DNA from: Acidobacteria bacterium Ga0077551
Lineage (GTDB): Bacteria > Pseudomonadota > Alphaproteobacteria > Caulobacterales > Hyphomonadaceae
DNA length: 64,000 nucleotides
Assembly (NCBI GenBank): GCA_001464545.1
Contig: LNFC01000022.1
Span: 1 to 64,000, forward strand
Reading direction: 5' to 3'
The number at the start of each line of letters is the position of its first letter. The first letter of the stretch is position 1. The notes beneath the pieces were generated by a model. It ran no database searches. It was not told the DNA's origin and saw nothing but the letters and a program-made list of their open reading frames with translations. The translations under genes were made by a program, and so were the position numbers. Shown one piece after another: positions 24,674 to 33,615 of this stretch.

Positions 24674-27163
24674 TCAGAAGTTGAAGGTCGCTTTCGTGTA
24701 GACGAAGCGGCCCGAATAGCCGAACGGCGAGTAGGTCGAGAACGGCGTGTTGCCGGTTCCGTTCAGGGCGATGGGCGCTGCATCCGGATACTCGTCCAGG
24801 ATGTTGTCGGCGCCGACGGCAAGGGTGACCTTGTCGTTCCAGGTATACCGCGCTTCAAGATCGAGGATCGTCTTCGGCGCGAGCGTATAGTCGGTCGGGG
24901 CCGTGGTGCCCGGCACCAGGACTTCGCCGTAGCGCACCGCGCGGAAGGTTGCCTCGAACGGACCCTGCTCCCAGTTCACCTGACCGGTGAACTTGTCCTT
25001 GGGCGCGCCTTCCTCCAGGGTCAGCACGTTGACGCGGCCGAACAGGACCGGCGCCGGCGACAGGCCAGCAAGCACCGGAATGGCAGGCACTTTGGTGACT
25101 TCGGTCTTGTTGAAGTTCGCGCCAAAGGTGGTGCTGAACGTGCCGAAATCGGTTTCCGGGAAGGCGTAGTTCGCAATGACGTCCACGCCGGTTGTCTCGG
25201 TATCGACGCCGTTCACAAAGAAGCGGCCACCGCCGGAGCCGATGAAGCCCTGCGATTGAAGGAAGGCACGGACGTTCGCGGCCGTCAGGTTTTCCGAAAG
25301 CACGATCCGGTCAGTGACCTCGATCATGTAGGCGTCGACCGTCAGGTTGAAGGAACCTGCCTGGTAGACTGCGCCCACAGCAAAGTTGGTCGACTTTTCG
25401 GCATCGAGGCTCTCGGCACCGAGAGCCTGTGCGATCGGGTCATCCACACGGAAGGTAGTGATGTCGAACGGTACGCCGTTGATGAAGTTGGTCGAGGTCG
25501 TGGTGAAGAACTGCTGCTGTAGCGAAGGAGCACGGAAGCCGTTCTGGACCGAGCCGCGCACCGCGAAGCTGTCCGTCAGGTCATAACGGGCGGCCAGCTT
25601 GCCAGTGACGGTTTCGCCGAAGTCGGAGTAGGATTCGGCGCGCACGGCGCCCGACACCAGAAGCGCGTCCGTGACATTGGCTTCAAGGTCAACGTAGGCG
25701 CCGAAAGCGGTGCGATCTTCTTCCAGCTCGTTCTCCGGACGGAAGCCGGGGAAAACCTGCGAGCCTGACGCCGTGACGCCGCCGCCGGGCAGCAGCACGC
25801 CGCCATTGCGGTAGGAATCCGGCTCGCCGGCAAAGATTTCGTAGCCTTCACGTCGGGCTTCAACGCCCCAGGCCACGTTGAGTTCAGAGGCAAGGCCGTC
25901 GACGGCAAAGCCCTTCACCATGCTCAGGGCACCGACAAGTTGGTTGTGCTCGAAACCACCGGCATCGAATTCCGTGCCGGACGCCGTACCGAGCGAGCGG
26001 TTCAGCGTATTGATGATGTCGAACTCCATCTTGTTGCTGCCATAGCCGAGCGAGACATCGGCGTCCCAGCCAGCCCAGTCGAATCGCGCGCCGCCAAGCG
26101 CCGAAAGGTCCGTTGTCACCGGGTTGATCTGCGGCAGGAAGCCATTCGGGTAAATCTGGATCGTGTTGCGATCATCAAGGGGGCGGCGGAAGAAGCCGGC
26201 TGAGATCGTTTCGCGGTCCTGGAAGCTCGCCCAGCCATAGAGTTCGGCGGCGCCGAGGTCGTAACCGGCATTGGCGAAGAAGCTGAGTTGTTCAAGTTCC
26301 GGTTCGCCGGTCCAGGCGTTGAAGCGGCCGATGACCGCTTCGCTCGCCGGCTGGCTGCCCGGGTATTGCTGACGGCTGTCATAGCCACTGCGTTCAGTAC
26401 GTCCCTGGTCCTTGTATTCGCCGGTGACAGTGAGGAAGCCGTCCTCGCCCAGCGCAAAGCCTTTCCATCCGGCCACGGTATAGGTGCGGCCATCGGAGCG
26501 TTCACGCGAGACCGAGCGGCCGGGATCCGGCACGCCGGGCGTTGTCGGCAGGGCGACAGGCACGGTGTATTCCGTTTCGCGCCAGCCATAGCTGGCCGAG
26601 ACCGCGCCGCCTTCGGCTGCTTCGCGCAGGCGTACGTTGACCACGCCGGCGATGGCATCCGAGCCGTAGAGCGCCGAGGCGCCGTCGCGCAGGACTTCGA
26701 CGCCGCCGACGGCGAGGTTGGGGATCGTGTTGAGGTCAACCGCAGAGGCGCCGCGGCCGATGGTGCCGTTGACATTGACGAGCGCGGCGGTGTGGCGGCG
26801 CTTGCCGTTGACGAGCACGAGGGTCTGGTCCGGCGCCAGGCCGCGCAGAGCGGCAGGGCGCACCGAGTCGGTGCCGTCAGCGAGGGCAGGGCGGGGGAAG
26901 TTCAGCGAGGGCAGGTTGACCGACAGCGCCTGGTTCAGTTCGCCGACGCCGATATTCTGGATGGCTTCAGCCGAAACCACATCGACCGGAGCGGCGGTAT
27001 CCAGCGCGGAGCGGTTGGCGACGCGCGTACCTACGGTGACCACCGTTTCCAGCGTGCGGGCGTCTTCCGCCGTCGTCGTGTCTTCCTGCGCCCAGGCCGA
27101 TGAGGCCCCGGCAGTTACAGCGACCGAGGCCGCTGCGGCGAGAAGGAGTGCCTTGAACTTCAT
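24674..27163 (-). CDS. TonB-dependent outer membrane receptor
   Basis: An 829-residue protein. A Sec signal peptide (MKFKALLLAAAASVAVTAGA..AWAQ) is followed by a plug domain beginning TLETVVTVGTR and containing LRGLAPDQTLVLVNGKRRH and VEVLRDGASALYGSDAIAGV, then a 22-strand barrel ending in an aromatic-terminated YTKATFNF. The PSLNFPRPAL and GKRRHTAALVNVNG segments place it in a large receptor group abundant in Caulobacterales and sphingomonads. The ligand is unknown; no siderophore biosynthesis or Fur-type neighbour is present. Confidence 0.93.
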   Translation of the reverse strand: MKFKALLLAAAASVAVTAGASSAWAQEDTTTAEDARTLETVVTVGTRVANRSALDTAAPVDVVSAEAIQNIGVGELNQALSVNLPSLNFPRPALADGTDSVRPAALRGLAPDQTLVLVNGKRRHTAALVNVNGTIGRGASAVDLNTIPNLAVGGVEVLRDGASALYGSDAIAGVVNVRLREAAEGGAVSASYGWRETEYTVPVALPTTPGVPDPGRSVSRERSDGRTYTVAGWKGFALGEDGFLTVTGEYKDQGRTERSGYDSRQQYPGSQPASEAVIGRFNAWTGEPELEQLSFFANAGYDLGAAELYGWASFQDRETISAGFFRRPLDDRNTIQIYPNGFLPQINPVTTDLSALGGARFDWAGWDADVSLGYGSNKMEFDIINTLNRSLGTASGTEFDAGGFEHNQLVGALSMVKGFAVDGLASELNVAWGVEARREGYEIFAGEPDSYRNGGVLLPGGGVTASGSQVFPGFRPENELEEDRTAFGAYVDLEANVTDALLVSGAVRAESYSDFGETVTGKLAARYDLTDSFAVRGSVQNGFRAPSLQQQFFTTTSTNFINGVPFDITTFRVDDPIAQALGAESLDAEKSTNFAVGAVYQAGSFNLTVDAYMIEVTDRIVLSENLTAANVRAFLQSQGFIGSGGGRFFVNGVDTETTGVDVIANYAFPETDFGTFSTTFGANFNKTEVTKVPAIPVLAGLSPAPVLFGRVNVLTLEEGAPKDKFTGQVNWEQGPFEATFRAVRYGEVLVPGTTAPTDYTLAPKTILDLEARYTWNDKVTLAVGADNILDEYPDAAPIALNGTGNTPFSTYSPFGYSGRFVYTKATFNF

Positions 27164-27342
27164 GCTATCCGCTCCGTGAGTTTGAAAATTGGGCTGGGCC
27201 CGCGCGTTTGTTGTGTTTCCCCTTTGTAACCGTAAGGTGTGGATTGAGGGGGGTGCAACAATGGAGCAGGGCTCACGTCACATTTAAGTTCGGCTTTTGT
27301 TGTATTTTAGCCACATTTTCGCATCTTGGGTGAGTTTTGACC

Positions 27343-28152
27343 ATGAATCGACGTTTATGCCTCATCACCGGTGCCTCGGCCGGTATCGGCGCCGAGTTTG
27401 CCCGCCAGTATGCAGCGCTCGGATGGAACCTGGTGTTGACGGCCCGGCGCGAGGACAGGTTGCAGGCGCTCGCGGATGAAATCCGTACACGGCATACCGT
27501 CGATGTGACCGTCATCGCCGAGGACCTCGCCGACCCTGCGGCGCCCGCGCGTCTCGTGGCGGCGCTGGACGCAAAAGGCCTTGCGGTCGATGCGCTCGTC
27601 AACAATGCGGGTTACGGCCTTCCGGGGACCTTCTTCTCCACGACATGGGAAGATCAGGCGGCCTTCCTGCAGGTGCTCTACACGGCGCCGATCGAGTTGA
27701 CGCACCGGCTGCTGCCCGGGATGGCGGCGCGCAAGTTTGGCCGTATCATCAACGTCGCCTCGCTCGCGGGTTACGCCGCCGGCAGTGCGGGCCACACGCT
27801 GTATGGCAGCGTGAAGGCGGGCCTGATCAAGTTTTCCGAGAGCATCAATGCCGAGTGCGAGGCGCTCGGGCATGCGGATATTCATTGTACGGCGCTTTGC
27901 CCGGGCTTCACGTTCAGCGAATTCCACGACGTGAACGGCACGCGTGAGGCAACAAAGCAGATGCCCCAATGGCTGTGGATGGAAGCGGCGCCCGTCGTCG
28001 CGGCGGGCATCGAGGCGGTCAACCGCGGCCAGCCCGTAGTGGTCCCTGGCGTCGCCAACAAGATGCTGGCGACGCTAACCCGCATCCTGCCGGAACCCCT
28101 CGGCCGGGCGATGGTCCGCGCCCAGTCCTCCCGCTACCGCCGGATGGACTGA
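27343..28152 (+). CDS. Short-chain dehydrogenase/reductase
   Basis: A 269-residue SDR from the ATG at 27343. The cofactor motif TGASAGIGAEFA is near the N-terminus, NNAGYG follows, and the catalytic Ser and YxxxK are in NVASLAGYAAG and LYGSVKAGL. The arginine-containing TARREDRLQALADEI segment suggests NADP(H) preference, and the overall form resembles the YqjQ/DltE-type SDRs. The substrate is unknown. It is divergent from the TonB receptor gene. Confidence 0.87.
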   Translation: MNRRLCLITGASAGIGAEFARQYAALGWNLVLTARREDRLQALADEIRTRHTVDVTVIAEDLADPAAPARLVAALDAKGLAVDALVNNAGYGLPGTFFSTTWEDQAAFLQVLYTAPIELTHRLLPGMAARKFGRIINVASLAGYAAGSAGHTLYGSVKAGLIKFSESINAECEALGHADIHCTALCPGFTFSEFHDVNGTREATKQMPQWLWMEAAPVVAAGIEAVNRGQPVVVPGVANKMLATLTRILPEPLGRAMVRAQSSRYRRMD

Positions 28153-28157
28153 GCTCA

Positions 28158-28190
28158 CAAAAAAACGGCCCCTCCGTGAGGAAGGGCCGC
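28158..28190 (-). terminator. Rho-independent terminator for the minus-strand gene ending at 28210
   Basis: CGGCCC (28166-28171) and GGGCCG (28184-28189) form the base of a hairpin with an inner TCC/GGA pairing and GTGA loop. The plus-strand A-run at 28159-28165 is a T-run on the minus strand. Its position agrees with the restored stop at 28210 of the frameshifted gene, not the in-frame stop at 28364. Confidence 0.75.
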
Positions 28191-28209
28191 CTGTGGGTAC
28201 GTGGACGGA

Positions 28210-29353
28210 TCAGCGGCGCGCGTAGCGCTGGCGGATACGGACCGGTTCATCGTCGGTCGCAGGGGGTTTGTCTTCGTCTTCCGCTTCGGCAGTGAACGCC
28301 TCGGGCTCGTCATCTTCGAAGGCATCGATGTCGTCGATCTCTTCGTCGTCTTCGGCGTCCGCTTCATACTCGAGCTCTTCGTCGTCCTCGAGCAGGATCG
28401 TCTTCGATCTCCTCCTCGAGCAGGAGGTCCTCGTCGTCTTCCTCGACTCCTTCTTCGGCTTCCAGCATCCGGGCCCGGATCCGGTCAGCGGTCGGGGTTG
28501 CGTCCTCGCTGCGCCAGTCGCTGGCCCGGCGGCGGGTGATCACGGGGCCGTCTTCTGACATCGCGCGGTCCGGATTGCGGCGTTCGACAAAGGCCGGCTT
28601 TGCCGCTTCGACAATCACCGGCCGGCGTACGGCGGGTGGCTCATAGGCCATGTCCTGCACCTCGCTTGCGGCGGCGCCGAAAAACAGGTTCCAGTAGGTT
28701 TCGACGATGTCCGCGCGCTGATCGAGTTTGCGCAGGCGGCGGCGCTCGGACCATCTGGTCAGCTTGACGCCTTCGATCTGGTAGCGGCGACCGCCCACAG
28801 GTTCTCCGTATCCGGAGTAAGCCTTCGGCGCGCCGCGGCGTTGTTCGAACATCAGCTCGCTGGTGCCGCGGGCCTGGTTGCCGGCGCCGTCCGGCATCAG
28901 GCTGCGATAGGCGTGGAACAGCACAGGCCCGTCGAGCTTGGTATACTCGACCATCCGGTTGCTTTCGATCTCGCTCTCCTGGTTGAGGCTGTAACCGGAG
29001 AGGTCATAGCCCGCGCCGGCGGGGCGGATGTGCAGCACGGTCAGCCGCTCGCTGCCCGAAGGCCCGCGCTCGGCCTGCAGCCAGGTGCCTTCGACATAAT
29101 GCCGGCCCAGCACCATCCGGCGCAGGAAGGGCAGCTGGAACAGGGCCGGAAAGACGGCTTCCGAAAGCGTAAGGAAGGCGACGACCGACAGCAAGGCGGC
29201 CACGGCGACAAAGGCGGTATAGGCGGCCGTCACGCCGCCGGTGGCGGCGGCGATCATCCCGGCCAGCAGGGGCCAGACGGCGCACAAGCCGCCGGCAATC
29301 AGTGCGGCGGCGGCCGTAGTAGAGATCAGCCTGAATCGTGAATAGGGGGTCAT
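28210..29353 (-). CDS. Hypothetical two-helix membrane protein with acidic tail, interrupted by a frameshift
   Basis: From the ATG at 29353 (AGGAG 11 bases upstream) the frame runs to a stop at 28364. Two hydrophobic segments lie near the N-terminus (LISTTAAAALIAGGLCAVWPLL and AFVAVAALLSVVAFLTL), then a conserved-looking domain with VEGTWLQAERGPSG and ELMFEQRRGAPKAYSGYGEP. The tail is strongly acidic (EEGVEEDDEDLLLEEEIEDD), then abruptly basic (PARGRRRARV). Skipping one base at about 28394-28399 restores the acidic tail: LLEDDEELEYEADAEDDEE and a further 40 residues ending VRIRQRYARR with a stop at 28210. So one extra base, or a real +1 shift, interrupts the gene. Family unknown. Confidence 0.7.
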
Positions 29354-29618
29354 CCGGCGGGCGGCTCCTGAAAGGTTCGCTACGATGGTTGATTGAATTA
29401 GGGCTTCTCGCACCAACATTCTGTTAATAATCTGAGGGTTAACGATACCCTAATCAACCCGCAGCTGGTTAACGCGTGTAAGCAAAGCGTTAAGGATTGG
29501 CCCGGCCCCGGCCTTGCAGGTCCAGCGTTGTTGCGCCGCACAATCCGGACTCGCCAGCTGCGGCGGCGCGCCTATAATACTGTCATCACACTTACCATAA
29601 CGATTGAGGGAACGGGTC

Positions 29619-31319
29619 ATGGACGGCTTGAGCGGATTTGACGATGTGGCCGCGGCCCGCATGAAGGGCCTGACGCAGGCGATGGCAGAGGCGGTCACGG
29701 CCGTGGAGGCTTATGTCGAAGCCGCCACCAGCGCCGCGCGCCTGAGCCTCTCCCTGCCGAACGGCAAGCCGGACCGCGCCGCCTTCGAGCGCCACCAGCA
29801 CCGCGCGCACGGGCTCGCCTGGGTCGCGACCTATCTTGAAACCCTCCGCCAGACCGCCGGCTGGGCTGCGCGCCTCGAAGCCGAGGGCCAGTTCGGCGAT
29901 GTCGAAGCGCTGCTCTCCCAGATCTTGTTCGGCGAGTATTGCGCGCAGCTGCGCGGCGGCATTCCGATGAACCAGGGTGAGATGGTCCGCCCTGCCGATC
30001 TCGGCTGCGGCCCGGCCGAACTCGCGCTGCTGTCGGCGCCCGCGATCGAGCGTTTCGTCAGCGAGGGCAAGACGCCCGAGGTGATGGCCGCTGCCGCCAC
30101 GTTCCTGCCTGACGCCCTGTCGCGCCACACGGTGGAGCGCACCGGTCTCGACGAGACGATGGAAATGGTGCGCGAGCAGTTCGCGAAATTTGCGGCGACG
30201 CGGATCAAGTCGGTCGCGCATGGCTGGCACCTGCGCAACGAATACATCCCGATGGAGGTCGTCAACGAGATGGCCGAGCTCGGCGTCTTCGGCCTGACGA
30301 TCCCGGAGGAATTCGGCGGTCTCGGCATGGGCAAGACGGCGATGTGCGTCGTCTCCGAGGAACTCTCGCGCGGCTATATCGGCACCGGCTCGCTCGGCAC
30401 CCGTTCTGAAATCGCAGCTGAGCTGATCCTGATCGGTGGCACCGAGGAACAGAAAGCCAAGTGGCTGCCAGCCATCGCGTCCGGCGAAATCCTGCCGACG
30501 GCGGTGTTCACCGAACCCAATACCGGCTCGGACCTCGGCTCCCTGCGCACCCGCGCCGTGAAGTCCGCCGACGGATCGGAGTATGTCGTCACCGGCAACA
30601 AGACCTGGATCACGCACCCGGTGCGCGCCGACCTGATGACGCTGCTCGCGCGGACTGATCCGGCTACGAACAATTTCTCCGGTCTCTCGATGCTGCTCGC
30701 CGAAAAGCCGCGCGGCACGGACGCAGAGCCGTTCCCGGCGGACGGCATGACCGGCGGCGAGATCGAAGTGCTCGGCTACCGCGGCATGAAGGAATACGAG
30801 ATCGGCTTTGACGCGTTCAAGGTGAAGGCGGAGAATCTGCTCGGCGGCGTCGAAGGCCAGGGCTTCAAGCACCTGATGGCGACGTTCGAGAGCGCCCGTA
30901 TCCAGACCGCTGCGCGCGCCGTGGGCGTCGCCCAGAACGCCTTCGAGATCGGCCTGCGCTACGCGCTCGACCGCAACCAGTTTGGCCAGGCGATCTTCAA
31001 TTTCCCGCGCGTCTCCAACAAGCTGGTGATGATGGCCGCCGAACTGATCGGCGTGCGCCAGCTGACCTACTTCTCGGCGCGCCAGAAGGATGACGGCAAG
31101 CGCTGCGACCTCGAGGCCGGCATGGCGAAACTACTCGGCGCGCGTGCTGCCTGGGCGGCGGCGGACAATGCCGTGCAGATCCATGGCGGCAACGGCTTCG
31201 CCCTCGAATATCCGATCAGCCGTGTGCTGCAGGATGCCCGCATCCTCAACATCTTCGAAGGCGCCGGCGAAGTACAGGCGATGGTCATCGCCCGCCGCCT
31301 GATCGAAGGCGGAAACTGA
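29619..31319 (+). CDS. mcd: Acyl-CoA dehydrogenase, probable (2S)-methylsuccinyl-CoA dehydrogenase
   Basis: A 566-residue flavoprotein from the ATG at 29619. The first ~150 residues are an extra helical domain, including LFGEYCAQLRGGIPMNQGEMVRPADLG, before the standard acyl-CoA dehydrogenase core (FGLTIPEEFGGLGMGK, AVFTEPNTGSDLGSLRTRA, then the C-terminal helical domain with QIHGGNGFALEYPISRV). The catalytic glutamate is present in FEGAGEVQ. Length and the N-terminal domain match methylsuccinyl-CoA dehydrogenase of the ethylmalonyl-CoA pathway for acetyl-CoA assimilation. Linkage to PHA genes in the same genome is consistent. No other pathway gene (ccr, ecm, mch) is in the window, so the specific role is a family-based inference. 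Confidence 0.75.
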   Translation: MDGLSGFDDVAAARMKGLTQAMAEAVTAVEAYVEAATSAARLSLSLPNGKPDRAAFERHQHRAHGLAWVATYLETLRQTAGWAARLEAEGQFGDVEALLSQILFGEYCAQLRGGIPMNQGEMVRPADLGCGPAELALLSAPAIERFVSEGKTPEVMAAAATFLPDALSRHTVERTGLDETMEMVREQFAKFAATRIKSVAHGWHLRNEYIPMEVVNEMAELGVFGLTIPEEFGGLGMGKTAMCVVSEELSRGYIGTGSLGTRSEIAAELILIGGTEEQKAKWLPAIASGEILPTAVFTEPNTGSDLGSLRTRAVKSADGSEYVVTGNKTWITHPVRADLMTLLARTDPATNNFSGLSMLLAEKPRGTDAEPFPADGMTGGEIEVLGYRGMKEYEIGFDAFKVKAENLLGGVEGQGFKHLMATFESARIQTAARAVGVAQNAFEIGLRYALDRNQFGQAIFNFPRVSNKLVMMAAELIGVRQLTYFSARQKDDGKRCDLEAGMAKLLGARAAWAAADNAVQIHGGNGFALEYPISRVLQDARILNIFEGAGEVQAMVIARRLIEGGN

Positions 31320-31347
31320 GCGCTGCCGTCTTTCAGGGGATTGTCCG

Positions 31348-32232
31348 CTAACGGATGACGCCGCCCAGAGGCGTCACATCGGCTGGTTCGTGCTGGATGA
31401 TTACCTTGGCGCCGACGTTTGTTGCGCGAGCCTCGAAAGCGGCAAATGCAGCGACCGTGTCGGCTTCATTGTAGTTGAAGCGCGGCACGCGGCCGAGGGC
31501 GCGGCTCTCGGTGCGGTGATAGAGATCGCCCGTTAGCAGCACGGGGCCGGCTTCCGGCATCATGAGCTGGAGCGACGCGTGGCCGGGCGTGTGGCCGCTC
31601 GTCTCGAAAATCACGACGCTGCCATCCCCGAACACGTCGTGCTCGGCGCCGATGATCTGGCGTTCCATCGGCTGGAACAGGGCATAGGTGGGAGCGAGTG
31701 TCGGGTCTGCCAGCGGCGCGCCGTCTGGCGGGAACATCGCGTCATATTCTTTCTGGTTCACCAGCCAGACCGATCCCTGAACCTGGTCGACTTGTCCCAC
31801 ATGGTCAAAATGGCTGTGCGAGAGGGAAACGTAGGTGATCTCCGACGGCACTACGCTGAGGGCTGCAAGCTGGTCAGTGATCGATTTTTCGACCGAGACC
31901 GTGAAAATCTGTTGGGTAAAAGGCGGCTGGCCGACGAGCTGGGTGGGCAGGCCGAGGTCCCAGAGCAGGCGGCCATTGGGGTGGTTGATCAGGTAGCAGG
32001 TGTTGGTGAATTCGTCCGCCTGGCCTGCATAGTCGCCGGCCGAGGAAAACGCGTCGAGATCCGAGATCGCGATCTTGCCGCAGTCCAGCACGTTCACGGT
32101 GAGCGCAGCCGCTTCGGTGACTTCGGCCACCGGCTCGGCGGCGACGGGCTCGACCGCGGCGGGCGTTTCGGGCGCGCAGGCGGCGAGGAGCAGCGCGCTG
32201 GTCGCGGCGGTCAGCAGGAGGGTGAAGCGCAT
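31348..32232 (-). CDS. N-acyl homoserine lactonase-like MBL-fold lipoprotein
   Basis: A 294-residue protein. A signal peptide ends in lipobox LLAAC, placing the mature protein in the periplasm or outer membrane. After an alanine/proline-rich linker, the metallo-beta-lactamase domain has SHSHFDHVGQ (HxHxDH), a later SGHTPGHASLQL with the next histidine, TGDLYH with the bridging aspartate and IQHEP with the final histidine. The TCYLINHPNGRLLWDLGLP opening is typical of AHL lactonase-type enzymes such as AiiA relatives. Quorum-signal cleavage is possible but the family includes many general lactonases. Confidence 0.83.
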   Translation of the reverse strand: MRFTLLLTAATSALLLAACAPETPAAVEPVAAEPVAEVTEAAALTVNVLDCGKIAISDLDAFSSAGDYAGQADEFTNTCYLINHPNGRLLWDLGLPTQLVGQPPFTQQIFTVSVEKSITDQLAALSVVPSEITYVSLSHSHFDHVGQVDQVQGSVWLVNQKEYDAMFPPDGAPLADPTLAPTYALFQPMERQIIGAEHDVFGDGSVVIFETSGHTPGHASLQLMMPEAGPVLLTGDLYHRTESRALGRVPRFNYNEADTVAAFAAFEARATNVGAKVIIQHEPADVTPLGGVIR

Positions 32233-32268
32233 GGCGGATTCCTTCGGGGCTTTTGATTTGCCGGGAAG

Positions 32269-32670
32269 CTAGCCTGCTTCGCCCTCGCCCGCCAGCGTGA
32301 GGCCAGAGGCGTCCGCGATGCGGTAGAAGCAGCTCTCCCGGCCCGTGTGGCAAGCGCCGCCGGTCTGGCGGACTTTCAGGAGGACGGCGTCCTGGTCGCA
32401 GTCGACCCGGACTTCGACGACCTCCTGGATGTGGCCGGACGTCTCTCCCTTCACCCAGATCTCGCCGCGCGAGCGGGACCAGTAGGTCGCGCGTCCGGTC
32501 TCCAGCGTCCGGGCCAGCGCCTCGGCGTTCATCCAGGCGAGCATCAGCACTTCGCCGGTCTCCGCATCCTGCGCGATCGCGGCGACGAGGCCGCCAGCAT
32601 CGAATTTCGGGCGCAGCTCGCGCGTTTCGTCCTGGTCGCTACCAGAGAGGGGAGGCGGATAGTCGGTCAT
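32269..32670 (-). CDS. hisI: Phosphoribosyl-AMP cyclohydrolase
   Basis: A 133-residue single-domain HisI. It contains [38 protein letters not shown], the metal-binding [12 protein letters not shown] and the [11 protein letters not shown] segment with the zinc cysteines. It opens the purine ring of phosphoribosyl-AMP in histidine synthesis. The HisE domain is not fused, as is usual in alphaproteobacteria. The gene stands alone, away from other his genes apart from the hisN-like gene at 47 kb. Confidence 0.95.
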   Translation of the reverse strand: MTDYPPPLSGSDQDETRELRPKFDAGGLVAAIAQDAETGEVLMLAWMNAEALARTLETGRATYWSRSRGEIWVKGETSGHIQEVVEVRVDCDQDAVLLKVRQTGGACHTGRESCFYRIADASGLTLAGEGEAG

Positions 32671-32784
32671 GGCATGAGGCGTAGGAGGCGGCGCGGGCCG
32701 GAGTCAAGCGCGCGCCGGAGCAGGCTGACATCCGGCGCCAATCGGGGCTACACTCCGGCTATACATAATCAAGGGAGCATGCGG

Positions 32785-33615
32785 ATGGCCGACTACAGGG
32801 AAACTCTGACGGGCGTGGATGGCGGCGTGCTGACGATCACGCTGAACCGGCCGGAGCGGCTGAATGCGTGGACCGGCCTGATGCAGACTGAAGTCGAGAC
32901 AGCGATCCGCGCCGGCGGGGCGGACGAGGCGGTGCGCTGTATCGTGATCACCGGCGCCGGGCGCGGCTTCTGCGCCGGGGCGGACATGAACGGGCTGCAG
33001 TCGATCCAGGCGAGCGGCGGGGAGAATTACCAGGCGGGCCGTCCGGAAGTGAAGCGGCCTGCGCCGTCGCCGCTGGAGCAGACCTTTCCCGGCCGGTTCG
33101 GCCATATGTTCGCCTGCCCGAAGCCGATTATCGCGGCGATCAATGGTCCGTGTGCGGGCATCGGCCTGATCCTGACGCTGTTTGCGGACCTGCGCTATGC
33201 CGCCGCCGAGGCAAAGTTCACGACCGCGTTTGCGCAGCGCGGGCTGATTGCCGAGCATGGCATCGCCTGGCAATTGCCGCGTCTGGTCGGCGAGGCGAAT
33301 GCGCTGGACCTACTGTTCACCGCGCGCAAGTTCGACGGCGTGGAGGCCGAGCGTCTCGGCCTCGTCAACCGCGCGCTGCCGGGCGATCAGCTGATGGCGC
33401 ATGTCGGCGAGGTGGCGCAGCATCTGGCGACGCAGGTGTCGCCGCGATCGGTGGCGATTATGAAGCGGCAGATCCGCGAGAGCTATTTCCAGTCCTATGG
33501 CGATTCCCTCGCGGTGGCGGATGCGGAGATGGAGGCGAGCTTCGCGGCGCATGACTTCAAAGAAGGCGTGGCGAGTTTCGTTGAACGCCGCGCGCCGGCC
33601 TTCACGGGCCAATGA
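32785..33615 (+). CDS. Enoyl-CoA hydratase/isomerase family protein
   Basis: A 276-residue crotonase from the ATG at 32785, chosen over 32779 because AGGGAG lies seven bases before it. The oxyanion-hole segments are ITGAGRGFCAGADMNG and AAINGPCAGIGLIL, and the TAFAQRGLIAEHGIAWQLPRLVG region is close to the second catalytic position. Enzymes of this type hydrate or isomerise enoyl-CoAs in fatty or branched-chain acid breakdown. The stop overlaps the HMG-CoA lyase start, suggesting a shared catabolic operon, possibly leucine-related. Confidence 0.88.
   Translation: MADYRETLTGVDGGVLTITLNRPERLNAWTGLMQTEVETAIRAGGADEAVRCIVITGAGRGFCAGADMNGLQSIQASGGENYQAGRPEVKRPAPSPLEQTFPGRFGHMFACPKPIIAAINGPCAGIGLILTLFADLRYAAAEAKFTTAFAQRGLIAEHGIAWQLPRLVGEANALDLLFTARKFDGVEAERLGLVNRALPGDQLMAHVGEVAQHLATQVSPRSVAIMKRQIRESYFQSYGDSLAVADAEMEASFAAHDFKEGVASFVERRAPAFTGQ

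Noticed and set aside
28364-28410. Programmed +1 frameshifting as the explanation for the split acidic protein
   Set aside because: No known slippery motif or stimulatory stop codon is present at the shift point; a base-insertion error or mutation is the simpler reading, so I kept only the frameshift itself.
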